Shown here piece after piece: positions 45,701 to 58,043 of a DNA stretch of 64,000 nucleotides (position 1 is its first letter; each line of letters opens with the position of its first letter). Both the position numbers and the translations under genes were made by a program. Under the pieces are notes generated by a model, which saw only the letters and a list, made by a program, of their open reading frames with translations, made no database searches and had not been told where the DNA came from. Location of the stretch: NCBI RefSeq assembly GCF_016801865.2, contig NC_068939.1:95560067-95624066 (forward strand), given 5' to 3'. This DNA comes from Culex pipiens pallens. Its lineage: Eukaryota; Arthropoda; Insecta; Diptera; Culicidae.

Positions 45701-46890
45701 TTTTATCGTGAATCTTACAAAAATTTAGTGAAAAATCCTTTTTTTTTAAAAAACTAGTTGTACTTTCAACCACGATTTTTTAAAGATAGAAATCATATAA
45801 AAAACCTGGATTTGACAGGTGGAATTAGCTAGAAATCTAGCTAGAATATTAGTAAGTTTTACTAATTGGCCAGCAGGAAAGGTGCTGTCAGTTTTAAAAC
45901 TGTATATTGTCAGTTGGTCTGTAAGCTAATTAAGCTAAATTTTATGGTATTCTTGCGAGTGTTCTAGTTTGTTCAAACATTTTTGGTAGGTATTTTGGTT
46001 AGACTTAACGAGCAGTCAGGTGTCGAATTGTTTTTCATTTTTTTTTCATTAAGGATAAGCCGTTGATCATTTTCGAAGATCATCACTATAAAATATTCTG
46101 TATTAAATTCAATTCAACGAATTTCTGCAAAAAAGAAATCAGCATGTGCCGGTTGTTGAGTTCTTGAAGCTACTGAAAGAATTTTTGATCTAAATCAAAT
46201 GAGTTTTAAAATTTATATAATTTTGTGGTACAATCATTGACGTCCTAGTCGGCAATCATTGTTTAATGACGATTTCCATAACTTTACAAGGAATGGGATA
46301 ATCGTTATCAAAAAGTATCAGCATGTGTAGGGCACTATTCTAAACAACTTGTAGAAGGAATTTTGTCAAAATGTTGAAAACGACGCAAAATTTATATCTT
46401 TGAATGAAAAATCATGGCAATGATGGAAATCTTCACGTTAATAGGGTCCTAAAGCCCCATGTTAATTCAAATGTGCATTTTCAAGCAAAGTGAGGACCTT
46501 TTAAAAAATTACCTTAGACTTATTCTGTAAAATGATAAAAAACGCTTTAACCCCATTTTGATCATTTTACTGCAAAAAATACAAAAAAGCTACTTTTACT
46601 AACTTCAAAAAGTTCAAATTTAACTAAATTAAACAAAAAATAACATCATTTAAATGAATTTAACTAAATTTACTCGAATTAAAAAAAAGGATAAAGCATT
46701 TTCCAGGATGCCCTCGAATGACTAGCTGCGAAAGGGTTACATTAGATTATATTAAAATCTATTAAATGGACCGTAATTTTGATTAAAAAAAAGAGAATTA
46801 CTTGAGATTTGTTGAATTTTATAAAATTGTATTAGTTTTGTTAATTAAATTCTCTCGACTCTGACCAAAGTCGTGTAAAGGGGGGGGGGG
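45701..46890. other. AT-rich non-coding DNA ending in a G run
   Basis: No gene-like feature. At 46880-46890 an 11-base G run forms the left flank of the palindromic element that follows. Confidence 0.45.
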
Positions 46891-49469
46891 CACAGTGGTC
46901 GGAAACGCAAATTTAGCAGGAATAATTTATTTCCGCTTCAGGGATGCATTTTCGAGCTTCGGTGTCTAAGAAGCATTTGTTAAAAATGAAATTCTACATC
47001 TTTTGGTCAAAACGATATTAGGGTGGCCCAACAATTTCTAATATTTTCAAAAACTATCTTCGCTTCTAGATGAGATAGAGGTATACTTTCTTCGACAGTA
47101 TTGTAGTACTAGCCATTTCAAACAACTTTGTCGAAGACACCAAATCTCTATCTCTTAATCTGATCATTCTACAGCATTTTATATGAAAAGCAGTAGGGTG
47201 GCCCATCAAAAAAGTGTTTTTATTGCGTATCTTTTTTGTATTATTTTTGGAAATTTTGGTGTCTTCGGGACATATTTAGAGCATAAAAATACGCGTCTTT
47301 TGAAATGTCAACGAAGTCGCTAGGTCATTTTGGTAAAAAGTTACAGCGTTTTTAAAGTTTTTAATAGGCCTTTTTCAAATGTTTGTATCTTTTCGAGGGG
47401 GACACAAAAAAATACACTCCGCGGTGCATCTGAAAGCTCAAAACTTCTTCTTTAATATGAATATAACATCTCAAAAGGGTTTTTCTTAAACCCAAGTTAC
47501 AGCGATTTAAAAATGGTCATTTTATGAGATTTTGTACCATGCTCTATGAGAAAATTTACATGAATATCGCATTAATCAGTATCAAAACTGCTCTTAGTGA
47601 GCTCAAATGCAGGTAAAATTGGTTTGTGGACAAACGTGGTCGAACCTGGTTTTTATGGCAACTAGGGTGGTCTTAGATGACCTAGGGTGGTTCATATTCG
47701 TTCACTCTTATAAGATATGATTTTTTTTGAATTCACATAGAAAGAAAAATAAAAAAAAAACATTTAAACAAAATTCAAATACATAACTAATTTTAAATAG
47801 TAAAGCACCTGAGGATATGATATCTGATTAGGGTGGCTCAAATTAATTAGAAAATAAAAAGATTAAAGATTTTATTCGTTAGAAAATGTATTTTAACATA
47901 TTATTATTCCTCTACGTTTTGGTACATCGTTTTTTATTTGTATTTTTTTAATAGGATAAAACTTCCCATGCATTTTCTTTGACAAAAGGAGTCATTTTGT
48001 ATAATTTGTATGCCAATACGCGGATCCTTTTCCAATGTATATCTTTTTACCTAAAAATGCAAACAATGATAACGGTGCATTTAATCAAACAAATTTAGTA
48101 CCAAGTTTTACAACAAAACCTGAACACTAGCCTAAATGATGTTTCCTTACAAATATAACAAATTTTCAGAAATAAAATAAAAGTTTTGGTAAATCAACTT
48201 TAATATCAATTTCTAAAGTGTGCATTTTTCCCTGAAACTATTTTAAGGGTTCAAATCATAACCTACAACTTTTTCAAGACGCTAAATCTATAAGAAAATG
48301 TATCATGTTTACGAATATTCACATTCCCATTTTGTATGGGCAAAATTGTATGAAGCAAATGGCACCCTTTAACACAGTAAATACATGGAAAGTTTTATTC
48401 TATTAAAAAGATACAAATTAAAGACGGGTTACCAAAACGTAGAGGAATAATAAGATGTTAAAATACATTTTCTAACAAATAAAATCTTTAATCTTTAATC
48501 TTTTTATTTTCTAATTAATTTGAGCCACCCTAATCAGATATCATATCCTCAGGTGCTTTACTATTTAAAACAAGTTATGTATTTGAATTTTGTTTAAATG
48601 TTTTTTTTTATTTTTCTTTCTATGCGAATTTAAAAAAAATCATATCTTATAAGAGTGAACGAATATGAACCACCCTAGGTCATCTAAGACCACCCTAGTT
48701 GCCATAAAAACCAGGTTCGACCACGTTTGTCCACAAACCAATTTTACCTGCATTTGAGCTCACTAAGAGCAGTTTTGATACTGATTAATGCGATATTCAT
48801 GTAAATTTTCTCATAGAGCATGGTACAAAATCTCATAAAATGACCATTTTTAAATCGCTGTAACTTGGGTTTAAGAAAAACCCTTTTGAGATGTTATATT
48901 CATATTAAAGAAGAAGTTTTGAGCTTTCAGATGCACCGCGGAGCGTATTTTTTTGTGTCCCCCTCGAAAAGATACAAACATTTGAAAAAGGCCTATTAAA
49001 AACTTTAAAAACGCTGTAACTTTTTACCAAAATGACCTAGCGACTTCGTTGACATTTCAAAAGACGCGTATTTTTATGCTCTAAATATGTCCCGAAGACA
49101 CCAAAATTGCCAAAAATAATACAAAAAAGATACGCAATAAAAACACTTTTTTGATGGGCCACCCTACTGCTTTTCATATAAAATGCTGTAGAATGATCAG
49201 ATTAAGAGATAGAGATTTGGTGTCTTCGACAAAGTTGTTTGAAATGGCTAGTACTACAATACTGTCGAAGAAAGTATACCTCTATCTCATCTAGAAGCGA
49301 AGATAGTTTTTGAAAATATTAGAAATTGTTGGACCACCCTAATATCGTTTTGACCAAAAGATGTAGAATTTCATTTTTAACAAATGCTTCTTAGACACCG
49401 AAGCTCGAAAATGCATCCCTGAAGCGGAAATAAATTATTCCTGCTAAATTTGCGTTTCCGACCACTGTG
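46891..49469. mobile_element. 2.58-kb near-perfect palindromic element with CACAGTGG termini
   Basis: The termini CACAGTGGTCGGAAACGC and the exact complement bound two arms of about 1.1 kb (46891 to about 47995 and about 48365 to 49469) that are almost identical in inverted orientation. Only scattered substitutions were noticed, for example GGCCCAACAA against GGTCCAACAA. A spacer of roughly 0.37 kb separates them. Both flanks are G runs (11 G left, 7 G right), so any short duplication is hidden. There are no ORFs of note. The terminal heptamer CACAGTG equals the consensus V(D)J signal heptamer and resembles Transib ends; assignment to Transib is inference. The phrase AGGGTGG recurs about every 150-300 bp in each arm. 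Confidence 0.92.
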
Positions 49470-50190
49470 GGGGGGGAGGGAGAGGGACTTTTATTTCCAT
49501 TAACCGGAAGGGGAGGGGGGGGGGGGGCGGGAGGAGGTCGTATGACATAAACTTGTAAAAATATTTGCAACAAATTTCGACTAAATTTTACCATTTTTAA
49601 TTAATTTTGCTGATTAAAAACAAGCCAACAAATTAACTAATAACAAAAAAAAAGCCATTTGAATGCAATTGAATTTTTAAACATGTATTTTACACAAGTT
49701 TAGATGTTTTGCAATCATTAGTTTTCAACCAATGTAAGATTTGAAGAAAACAAAAATTTTAGCGAATAAAAAGATTTCGCGGTACTAAACATCAAAATCT
49801 TTCAAAAACTCAAATGATTTTAAAATAAACTCAAACATGCAAACAATGGTTTTAAACGCAGAGGAATGCATTTTTAAATGGATTTCAGCTGATTGCACTT
49901 AAATTCCCAATGAAAGATTGAAGTTTTTTGAAAAAAAATATTTATTTTGTTGGGCCAAATTTGAAGAGGCGTGAAAGGGTGAAGGGGCAGGTGACAAAAA
50001 AATTTAAATAAAATTTGTTTCACCCTTATTAAATTTTTATTTAACATAATTTCATGTAACTAAACATGACTTACTTAATTTAACTTAACTTAAATTGATT
50101 AAACTTAATTTTAAATAATTTGATTTTTTTAAACTTGATCATACTTAATTTCGCTTTATATAACTTCATTAAACTTAAATCAACTTATTA
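49470..50190. repeat. G-tract repeat (family F relative) and AT-rich DNA
   Basis: G runs at 49470-49500 and about 49511-49528 are followed by GACATAAACTTGTAAAAATA and TTTGCAAC, matching the layout after the G runs at about 56187 and, inverted, at about 36948. The rest is AT-rich, with TAAACTTAATTT-like phrases repeated in 50030-50180. Confidence 0.55.
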
Positions 50191-51150
50191 TAAAATTGAA
50201 TGTTTGACCCTTTCGAAATTTTAGTCTTGATTTGAAAATCTTAAAAATATAGTTTTTGGAAAGATAGGAAAATTTCACGAATGTTCCATATTTTAACATT
50301 GTAAATCGGACCATTAGTTGCTGAGATATCGACGTTAGAAAATGGTGGGTTTTTTGGGTGATAATTAGAAAACATTAATTTTCCTGCTTTTTAAACCTTT
50401 GCATGGAAATATCTCAGCAACGAAAGGTCGTATCAACAAAGTTCTTAAAAGCTAAATTTAGAGATTTTTTTCAGCCCTTCAAAAATATTTTTTTCAGAAG
50501 TGGGCAAACATGTGCACTAATATGAAAAATGGAAAACTGCGACTATTTTCAAAAAGTTTACCTTTTGACTATAACTTGAAAACGGTGCACTTTATGAAAA
50601 TTTCACTGAAGTACTTTTTGATTGCAAATTTGATTTTACATCGAAAAATGAAGTTGAAAACTTTTTGCGACCAATATTTCGATTTTTTGAAAAAATCTGT
50701 ATAGATTCGAAAATTCATAACTCGGTCAAAGATTTTTTGCACAACCTGGAAATTTCTGAAAAGTTGGCATTTTATGTCCCCTAAACATATAAAAATAAAA
50801 ATAGTGTTTTTTTTTGCAAATCAAGTTTTAGTGACAAAAAGTTAAATTTAAAATCACAAAAAAAAATTCCGTATATCATTTTTTTCAGTGTAGTCCTTAT
50901 CCATACCTACAATTTTTCCGAAGACACCAAATCGATCAAAAAATTCCTTCAAAAGATACAGATTTTTGAATTTTCAAATATCATTTTTGTATGGACAGCT
51001 GCCAAGTTTGTAAGGAAACTAATATGGAATAAAATAAAGATGCTAAATGGTTTCTTTGGGCATACCGAAGGCATCAAAAAAGTTTCAGCTTGTTTAAAAA
51101 TTAGAAAAATTAAAATTCAAAAAAAGATCGATTTCGTAGAGAACTGCTCA
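50190..51150. repeat. Foldback family C, right-half copy
   Basis: Colinear with 33590-34334 (GACCATTAGTTGCTGAGATA-type interior, AAACGGTGCACTTTATGAAA, AGACACCAAATCGATCAAAA) and ending CGTAGAGAACTGCTCA at 51150. The left arm is absent. Non-coding. Confidence 0.65.
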
Positions 51151-51212
51151 AATGGACAAGGACCCAGCGCGTATATAGTTTGTAGTAACAGTATTTCTAA
51201 TTCCAGATATAG

Positions 51213-51468
51213 CTCACCAAGTCTCAATGGCCAAGTGGTTAGCATTTTTACATACCAATCCAAAGGACGGGGGATCGAACCCCGACTCGAGCGACTTTGA
51301 TTTTTTGTTCATGTTCAGAGTTTCAAGAATTATATTTCCTATACTTTCTCGCTGGGAGCAGATGGGAATCGAACCCAGGACCATTCGCATACAAAGCGAA
51401 CACCGTAACCGGTCAGCCACGGCCGCTCCCATCTGTAATTTTAGATAATTCAACCAAAAAAAAAAAAG
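51213..51468 (+). mobile_element. Composite SINE-like unit: two opposed tRNA-like modules plus A-run
   Basis: A plus-strand tRNA-like module (about 51218-51299) has an A-box-like TGGCCAAGTGG and B-box-like GGATCGAACCC, with ends able to pair (AAGTC/GACTT). It is followed by a 50-60 nt spacer, the minus-strand tRNA-like module at 51354-51430, and an A run at about 51457-51468. A clean target-site duplication was not found. Two adjacent independent SINE insertions are an alternative. Confidence 0.55.
51354..51430 (-). tRNA. 77-nt tRNA-like sequence (anticodon-position TGT), probably SINE-derived
   Basis: Read on the minus strand, a seven-pair acceptor stem (GGGAGCG with TGCTCCC, last pair G-U), a D stem CCGT/ACGG, a perfect anticodon stem TTCGC/GCGAA with 7-nt loop TTTGTAT, and a T arm with GGTTCGATTCC can all form. 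Both internal Pol III promoter boxes are intact (TGGCTGACCGG and GGTTCGATTCC). The loop would present UGU (Thr). The D stem is shifted by one base from the standard layout and the locus sits in a repeat, so a tRNA-derived SINE head is more likely than a functional tRNA-Thr. Confidence 0.45.
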
Positions 51469-51469
51469 C

Positions 51470-53630
51470 ACTGTTTCACCAATCTGAAGGCAGCTTATTT
51501 GAATTTTTAAATTTTAGATGTAACTCCTTTCCGTGTAGGATTGATTTGCCAGTACTAGCCTAATCTCAAAACGCTTATATGTATGCAGTACTTGGCATAT
51601 TTCGTTGACCCAGCATTTAAAATCAGTGTTTTTTTTTTCAAACTGTGAGTCAAATTAGGCAACGAGTTAATACAGAACAAACGTTTCTGCCGGATATGCA
51701 GTTTTCTTCAGGGATATCTAGGCTATATCATCGTTGTCAACAACAGGTAATATTTTTTCAGTCCTCAATTTATCGATCCCAAAACACATTAAATTTTATA
51801 CTTCGCCTTGAGGAAATCAACATCATTGAAAAGGTTCATTTCCGCCCCGTTGGTGGCTTTTCCTACTTTTCAATCACAATTATTGCAGGCGCATAATTTA
51901 CAAAGGAAATGACTCCAACATCCTTATCGTCCTCAACAGATTGGTTTCCCACAGTCGGAGACTTCAAGACCATTCCAAAGAATCGTAAGCAACAGTCAAA
52001 CCACAACCAATGGAGTTATTGTTTGTGTGTGTGTGTGGTCGGCGAACAGAAACAACAATCGCAATCCGAGTGGCAAAACCGCAATCTTTTGTTCTCGATT
52101 AGCAAACCAACACACCGTAATGATTCCAGCAAACCGCTTCATTTCCTTTCCACAGAGTTGCTAATTGTAATAAAACATTTTCATTCCAGCAGGCAGCAGG
52201 TCGGAAACTATAAATATTGCCCGTTGCCGGCGTTTGAGGGTTCTTCGAGGTCCGATCTCACGTGGGCCCGGTGTTGTTGTTGCTTTGTGGGATTCTAAAC
52301 AACATCATCACCTGGTACAGATACTCACATGTGGTCGAGGTTGTGCTGTGCTGACACATGTCGATTTTAGGTCAAGTTGAGTTTTCATACTTCTCCATGT
52401 GATCTAAGAAATTTATTCTTGAAGAACGTACTTAGTTCGCCAAGTCAGCACGAATGCGACGAAATGGCCAGTGAATAAATATTGTATCCCCATAATTCCG
52501 AACTGTATCGGGGAACAAGCGTTTGAAGCTGTTGTACGTGGCCAAGATCGCACAATAGGGTCGACAAGAAGTCGGCAGCATACGCTCGAAATGAGCCAGA
52601 AACATAAATTAGAAATTAGTTGGTGAAAGGAAAATATGGTTTTCTCAGGCCTAGCAAAATGCAGAACAGCCAGAGCATGCCAGGTCTTCATCTTTTCATT
52701 ATCACGTCTTTAGCCAAGCACTGATATAGAATTAATTTTAATAACATAGACACAGGCGCAGCAGAACAAGTGTGGCCACCGCAAAGCCATTTAATGCTAA
52801 CTGGGCCACTGCTTCGATGAACCTGGTGGAAACCAGCAGGAAACTAGAACTCTAGGAAGACGCACGAGGGCAGGTCACATAGAACGACATGATACGTGGG
52901 AAGGTGGTCTGTATAGCCAGCAACAAACAGCAACTGTGTAAATTCGCACGCAACTTGCACGTTCCACAGTCACGATTGCATCCTGAGTTGTTGCTGGGCT
53001 AGGATATGTTTAAGGATCGAAGTTTTGTGCTAGGTGCTTGGTATTGTTTGAAGTTCCGAGAAGATTGTATTACCATTTGAAAGTATAATGATCAAATTGA
53101 GAAATTGTGTTAATTTTTCAGATATGAGTAGTAAACAAATTAACTTTGAAGATATTTTTTTTATCGTTTTATGTGCATTTAGACATAAAAAATGTTTTTT
53201 AATGGATTTTGGGAAATCAAAATGGACATGTGAATATTAGAAAATCTGTACCTGGAAAAGGGATTTTTTATTTATTTGGTAACTTTGATAGTGTTCAGGA
53301 AATATGTCATAAGCAGTAGTACCACGAAGAATTATGTTCACGTTTAAAGTGCAAATAAATGCACCATACGCATGAATAAATTCCTTCGTGGTTCTCAAAT
53401 TCATGAACATAATTCACGATCACGAAAATGTTATGTGTGCAAAAGGATTAGAGTGAATTAGATTAGATTAGAAATCTAGAATATTGTCAAATAAAGTTTT
53501 AAAAATTTTCAATCTGAACTGACTCAATTTTTTTTTCAAAAAAAATCTTTTTTGCGGTTTTAAAATACTTTATGAAGGGAAAGCAACCGTGCAAAGCATA
53601 TTTTCGAACAGTGAAGAAAATTATTGTCAT
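51470..53630. other. Non-coding unique-looking DNA
   Basis: Host-like island (51900-53050) with a short TG run (about 52022-52036). Open frames up to 129 codons are unsupported. A weak palindrome related to the 24395 MITE lies at about 53318-53440. Confidence 0.45.
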
Positions 53631-53634
53631 TTCT

Positions 53635-55414
53635 GCCTTTCTAACTAATGAAAGTTATGGGTTTACTTTATGGCTGGACGTAATTTTCATGTTCGTAAAT
53701 ATTACGATCCAGCATGAATTTTAATCGGAAAAATCGCTAAAAAATCACACTGCATCGATTTTCGACGCTTTGTCGCCAAGTCGCCAAGTCGCCAAGTTGT
53801 CAAGTTGAGCTTCGAATACTGGCGCAGGAATGCTGGCGCATATAGTTTATGGCTCGAAATATACTCGTTTGTAGTTGCTTGTCTACCGATGTTTCCTACA
53901 AAATGTAAGATATCGTAGCTTTTCGATTTCTTTTGCCCTGTCCGTTTTCGCATAACTGTCTAATGTATATGCAAACACTTTTGTGACTTAGAATCGCCTT
54001 TAAGAGCGAGTTTTTCACCAATGTGTAACAGGTCGTATCGAGGTGCTCCGATTTGGATGAAACTTTCAGCGTTTGTTTGTCTATACATGAGATGAACTCA
54101 TGCCAAATATGAGCCCTCTACGACAAAGGGAAGTGGGGTAAAATGGGCCTCGAAATTTGAGGTCCAAAAACCTAAAAAATCTTAAAATTGCTCGCATTTC
54201 CGTAAAACTTCATCAATTCCAACTCTCTTTGATGCATTTGAAAGGTCTTTCGAAGCACTTCAAAATGGGCCATAGACATCCAGGATCGGTTTGACTTTTT
54301 CTCATAGCTCTTGCTAATTACTGTTAAAAATTGATTTTTTTAAAACCTTAATATCTTTTTGCAACAGCCTCCAACACCCATACTCCCATCGGTCAAAAGA
54401 TAGGTAATTTCATGGACTATAAGCCTACGGGATTCACTTTTTGGCCAATCGCAGTTTTTCTCATGGTTTTTCGATTTTTCTACAACAAACATTTTACAAC
54501 GTTAGTTTTTGCCCTGTAGGCCTCCATAGCGGCACTTTTTGGTCTCAATTTTGTCATATTCGGAATCCTCGGAAAATTTCACGTTAGTTAGAAGTATTGG
54601 AGTGGTAAATTTGATTTAAAAAATAATTAAATAAAACATTTTTGAAAAAAGAAATTGATTTTATTTACCCTGCGATCAATGCGTCAAATGCTGTATCAAG
54701 TAGGCGAAAACCTGTTTCACCCGTAATCCACCAAATTGTTAAGAAATATTTTAATTCATTCTATATGGCAATTTTTCCAACCAACTCCAATACTTCTAAC
54801 TAACGTGAAATTTTCCGAGGATTCCAAATATGACAAAATTGAGACCAAAAAGTGCCGTCTCCGTGGCCTACAGGGCAAAAACTAACGTTGTAAAATGTTT
54901 GTTGTAGAAAAATCGAAAAACCACGAGAAAAACTGCGATTGGCCAAAAAGTTATTATCGTAGGCTTATAGTCCATGAAATTCCCTAACTTTTGACCTACA
55001 AGAGTATGGGTGTTGGAGGCTGTTACAAAAAGATATTAAGGTTTTAAAAAAATCAATTTTTAACAGTAATTAGCAAGAGCTATGAGAAAAAGTCAAACCG
55101 ATCCTGGATGTCTATGGCCCATTTTGAAGTGCTTCGAAAGACCTTTCAAATGCATCTACGAGAGTTGGAATTGATGAAGTTTTACGGAAATGCGAGCAAT
55201 TTTAAGATTTTTTAGGTTTTTTGGACCTCAAATTTCAAGGCCCATTTTACCCCACTGGCATGAGTTCATCTCATGTATAGACAAACAAACGCTGAAAGTT
55301 TCATCCAAATCGGAGCACCTCGATACGACCTCTAGAACAAACCGAGCAGAATTTACAAATACTGCCTCTTAAGTAGGCTTCATTTTGTCGTGATTTCGTA
55401 AGTTTATTTAAAAG
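53635..55414. mobile_element. Family B element (inverted copy) split by a TTAA foldback
   Basis: 53635-54003 plus 55369-55414 together match the reverse complement of 27060-27508. The left terminus GCCTTTCTAACTAATGAAAG is a diverged form of the hairpin end at 16451 and 27479. The insertion at 54004-55368 interrupts it exactly at TTAA. Non-coding. Confidence 0.8.
54004..55368. mobile_element. 1.37-kb foldback element, GAGCGAGT end, TTAA duplication
   Basis: TTAA at 54000-54003 and 55369-55372 brackets the element. The left end is GAGCGAGTTTTTCACCAATG; the extreme right end is diverged (CTGCCTC next to TTAA). The arms at about 54020-54605 and 54775-55335 are nearly complementary (GGTGCTCCGATTTGGATGAA against its complement near 55305). 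The intact site at 27101-27104 (AAATTGCCTTTAAGTAAGC in the complementary sense) matches the rejoined flanks and proves the TTAA duplication. Non-coding. Confidence 0.9.
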
Positions 55415-55429
55415 CTAAAAATTTAAATC

Positions 55430-56230
55430 ACACCTCGGTTTCAACATTTGAATGAAAAAAGTGTTTTAAAATGCATCATACACCTGTCCAGTTGTTTTGC
55501 AATCATTGATTTCCAAAATTTCTAAATACTGACGAAAATTTTATTTTTGCGAGAAAAAAAAGTTTTTGCGGTGCTGTACATTGTAATTTCATAAAAGTTC
55601 AAAATATTTTTAAAAGAGTCCAAACATGTTAAATATGATTAACCATGCAGAAAAAGGCATTTAAGATTGTTCTAAGTTGCTTAGACTTTTGATGAAATTT
55701 TGATATTTTTTTGAAAAAATATTTTTTTGCAATTCCGTCGTGAAACTACTTACTTTTCCTGTGATTCTTGAACGACGAAATAGCCTACTTTTCTGTACCA
55801 AAAATAACAGAATCGAATAGCAACACTTTTCAAAATAAATGCTGAAAAGTTCTACTTTTCAGCACTCAAATGGGTGCTGAAAAGTTGAACTTTTCAGCAC
55901 TTGTTTCGAAAAGTAACACTTTTCAACATTTTTTTGATTTAAACGATTTATTGACAAAATACATTAAAATTTGACATAAAATTTCACTCAGTGTGTGTTT
56001 TTTGGAATTGCAAAAAATGTTGTATGGAACTCGTTGCAAAACTTGATTTTTTCAGCACTCTTCGTATTTATCCAACTCGGTGAACCTCGTTGGATAAATG
56101 TACGACTCGTGCTGAAAAAATCCTGTTTTTGTAACTTGTTGCATAAACTACTATTTTGGCTCCCTGATTTTTCGGACCGATTTTGAAGGGGGGGGGGGGG
56201 GGCGATATAAACATTGAAAAATATTGGCAA
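55430..56230. repeat. Family F repeat with a long G run
   Basis: 55490-55600 matches the reverse complement of the sequence flanking the SINE at 37210-37458. CTGATTTTTCGGACCGATTT followed by a G run (about 56187-56202) and GATATAAACATTGAAAAATA matches the reverse complement of 36920-36990. Non-coding. Confidence 0.6.
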
Positions 56231-57961
56231 AGGCCAAAACTGACAATTTTTTGAAACAAATTTTAACGATTTATGTAAAAACTCTAAAATTACATTGTCG
56301 AGTTACGCCCATTAAATGATGTTAGTGAAATACACTCGTTTAACGCGGTTATGGTTTGGACTGTTGCCTCGAGTCAGTACTGTTAAATAAGTGGATCTTC
56401 ACATCCTTCGTGAAATTTCATAAGAGAAGTTAACTTAAAGTGAGGAAACAAAACATGATGCAAATGATTAGATCGAACTAAAAAAAAAAAAGAAAAGTTG
56501 TACAGTCAAGATAGGTGAGATTGAATCACGTAGTTTATGGTTAGACCGTGCAATTATTTAAAGACTTTGATAACCAACACGCTTAATCGAAATCTCAACT
56601 AAATCATTGAGTCGCCGTAAACCAAGAAAGTTCACTGTTCACAACTCACATTGTACTAGAACGTCTCGTAAGACTTCTAAGTCTCCTTGTAGCCACGCCA
56701 TGTTCGTGTCTCCTTCATCCAAGAGCATTAAACACAAAGCCCATCGACAAAGTCCCCTCCGTTCACCAGTACTAGGCATGTTATTTCAACGCCGGCCATC
56801 CAAAGGAAGTCCAGCAGCAGTTGTAGTTCTAGTCTTGTCCAGCAGCAGGTGATACCACACAATAATCAATTCATTAAAGCTTCTTTGGGCTGTTCACTGT
56901 ACGCTGTTCATTTGCTGCGGCTCGCCCGGCTTATCATCTTCCGGTGAGAAGTGGTCCAGATGGTCCAGACGACTCGCATACCAACCAAGTGAACTTTGCG
57001 CCGTAGATTTATGCAAATTTTCAATAAATTTGACGATTAAAGCCGGAGCCTAACCTGGTGTGTCTGGAAGCTAGCATGACCACCACGACTGAAAACCCCA
57101 GACAACTCTTTGTTGTCGTTTCAGGTTGCCGGAACGCCACGATGCTATCGCCCAGTTCATATTTCACGTTTCATCGCACCAACAAAAGCGCCTCTAATCT
57201 GACCTCATTACTTCCTGGATTCAACGCGCATTCTGAAATCTGGACCAACGGCATCGGGAGGGGTTAGTTTTCGCCGAGGCCACCAGACGACGCCTTTAAG
57301 GGCATCGGCCACCCTCCGACGGCTATTACCATCGCTGGGAGCAGCGCGATCCATCACACCCATGACACACACCACCACAGCGTGCAAAATTGCTAATGAC
57401 TTTCGAAATTACACCGTGTTGGTGGCGGGGCAACCCCAACTAGAACGCCCGGATTGAATCCGAAGGGGGTCTTTCTGGGGGTTGAGGAACAGCGGAAATG
57501 GAACGAACTCTGCAGCAGCATCAGCTCTGTGTTCGGTGATGAACGCTTTTATTCGGCGCACAAAACCCTTGCATTGAGCGCGGAAAAGGGTGCAGCGTCA
57601 TCGTGCATCTTCATCCAGGACCTGGCCCTGGGTTTTCCAAAATGTGCACAGTTTAGTGTGGGGATGACCTTTGGTGGACCCGTTTGGGGGTAGGCTAGAA
57701 GGGTGGCAGGCTGCCCAGCCTGCAGTGTTTAAGTAGATTTCAACACGGGCATGATTTTTGGCTTTTTGGGTACACTGTGAAATGCAAACTTTATTAATTT
57801 TCCAACATTTTACTAAAGAAAGGAACTAAGTCCCGTATGTCGAGTTGCTGGCTATCTAAGGGTTTCTTCCAGTGTAGGGGGGGCACCTGAACCGCTCACC
57901 TCTGGAAGGTTTCAACACCTGGCACAACTCTCACTGGTCGCCAATTTTGCGGGTCAAAGGC
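56231..57961. other. Non-coding unique-looking DNA adjoining the LOA element
   Basis: GC-richer from 56600 to 57720, with short unsupported ORFs of up to 81 codons. GCCTTTGACCCGC (minus strand, ending at 57961) is the sequence adjoining the A tail of the LOA element and is the expected target-site sequence. Confidence 0.45.
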
Positions 57962-58043
57962 TTTTTTTTTTTTTTGTTGGGTTGAGACCACTGCGACCAT
58001 GACTTTGATCTATTGCGGTATACCCATTTTATTATCGCAGTCT

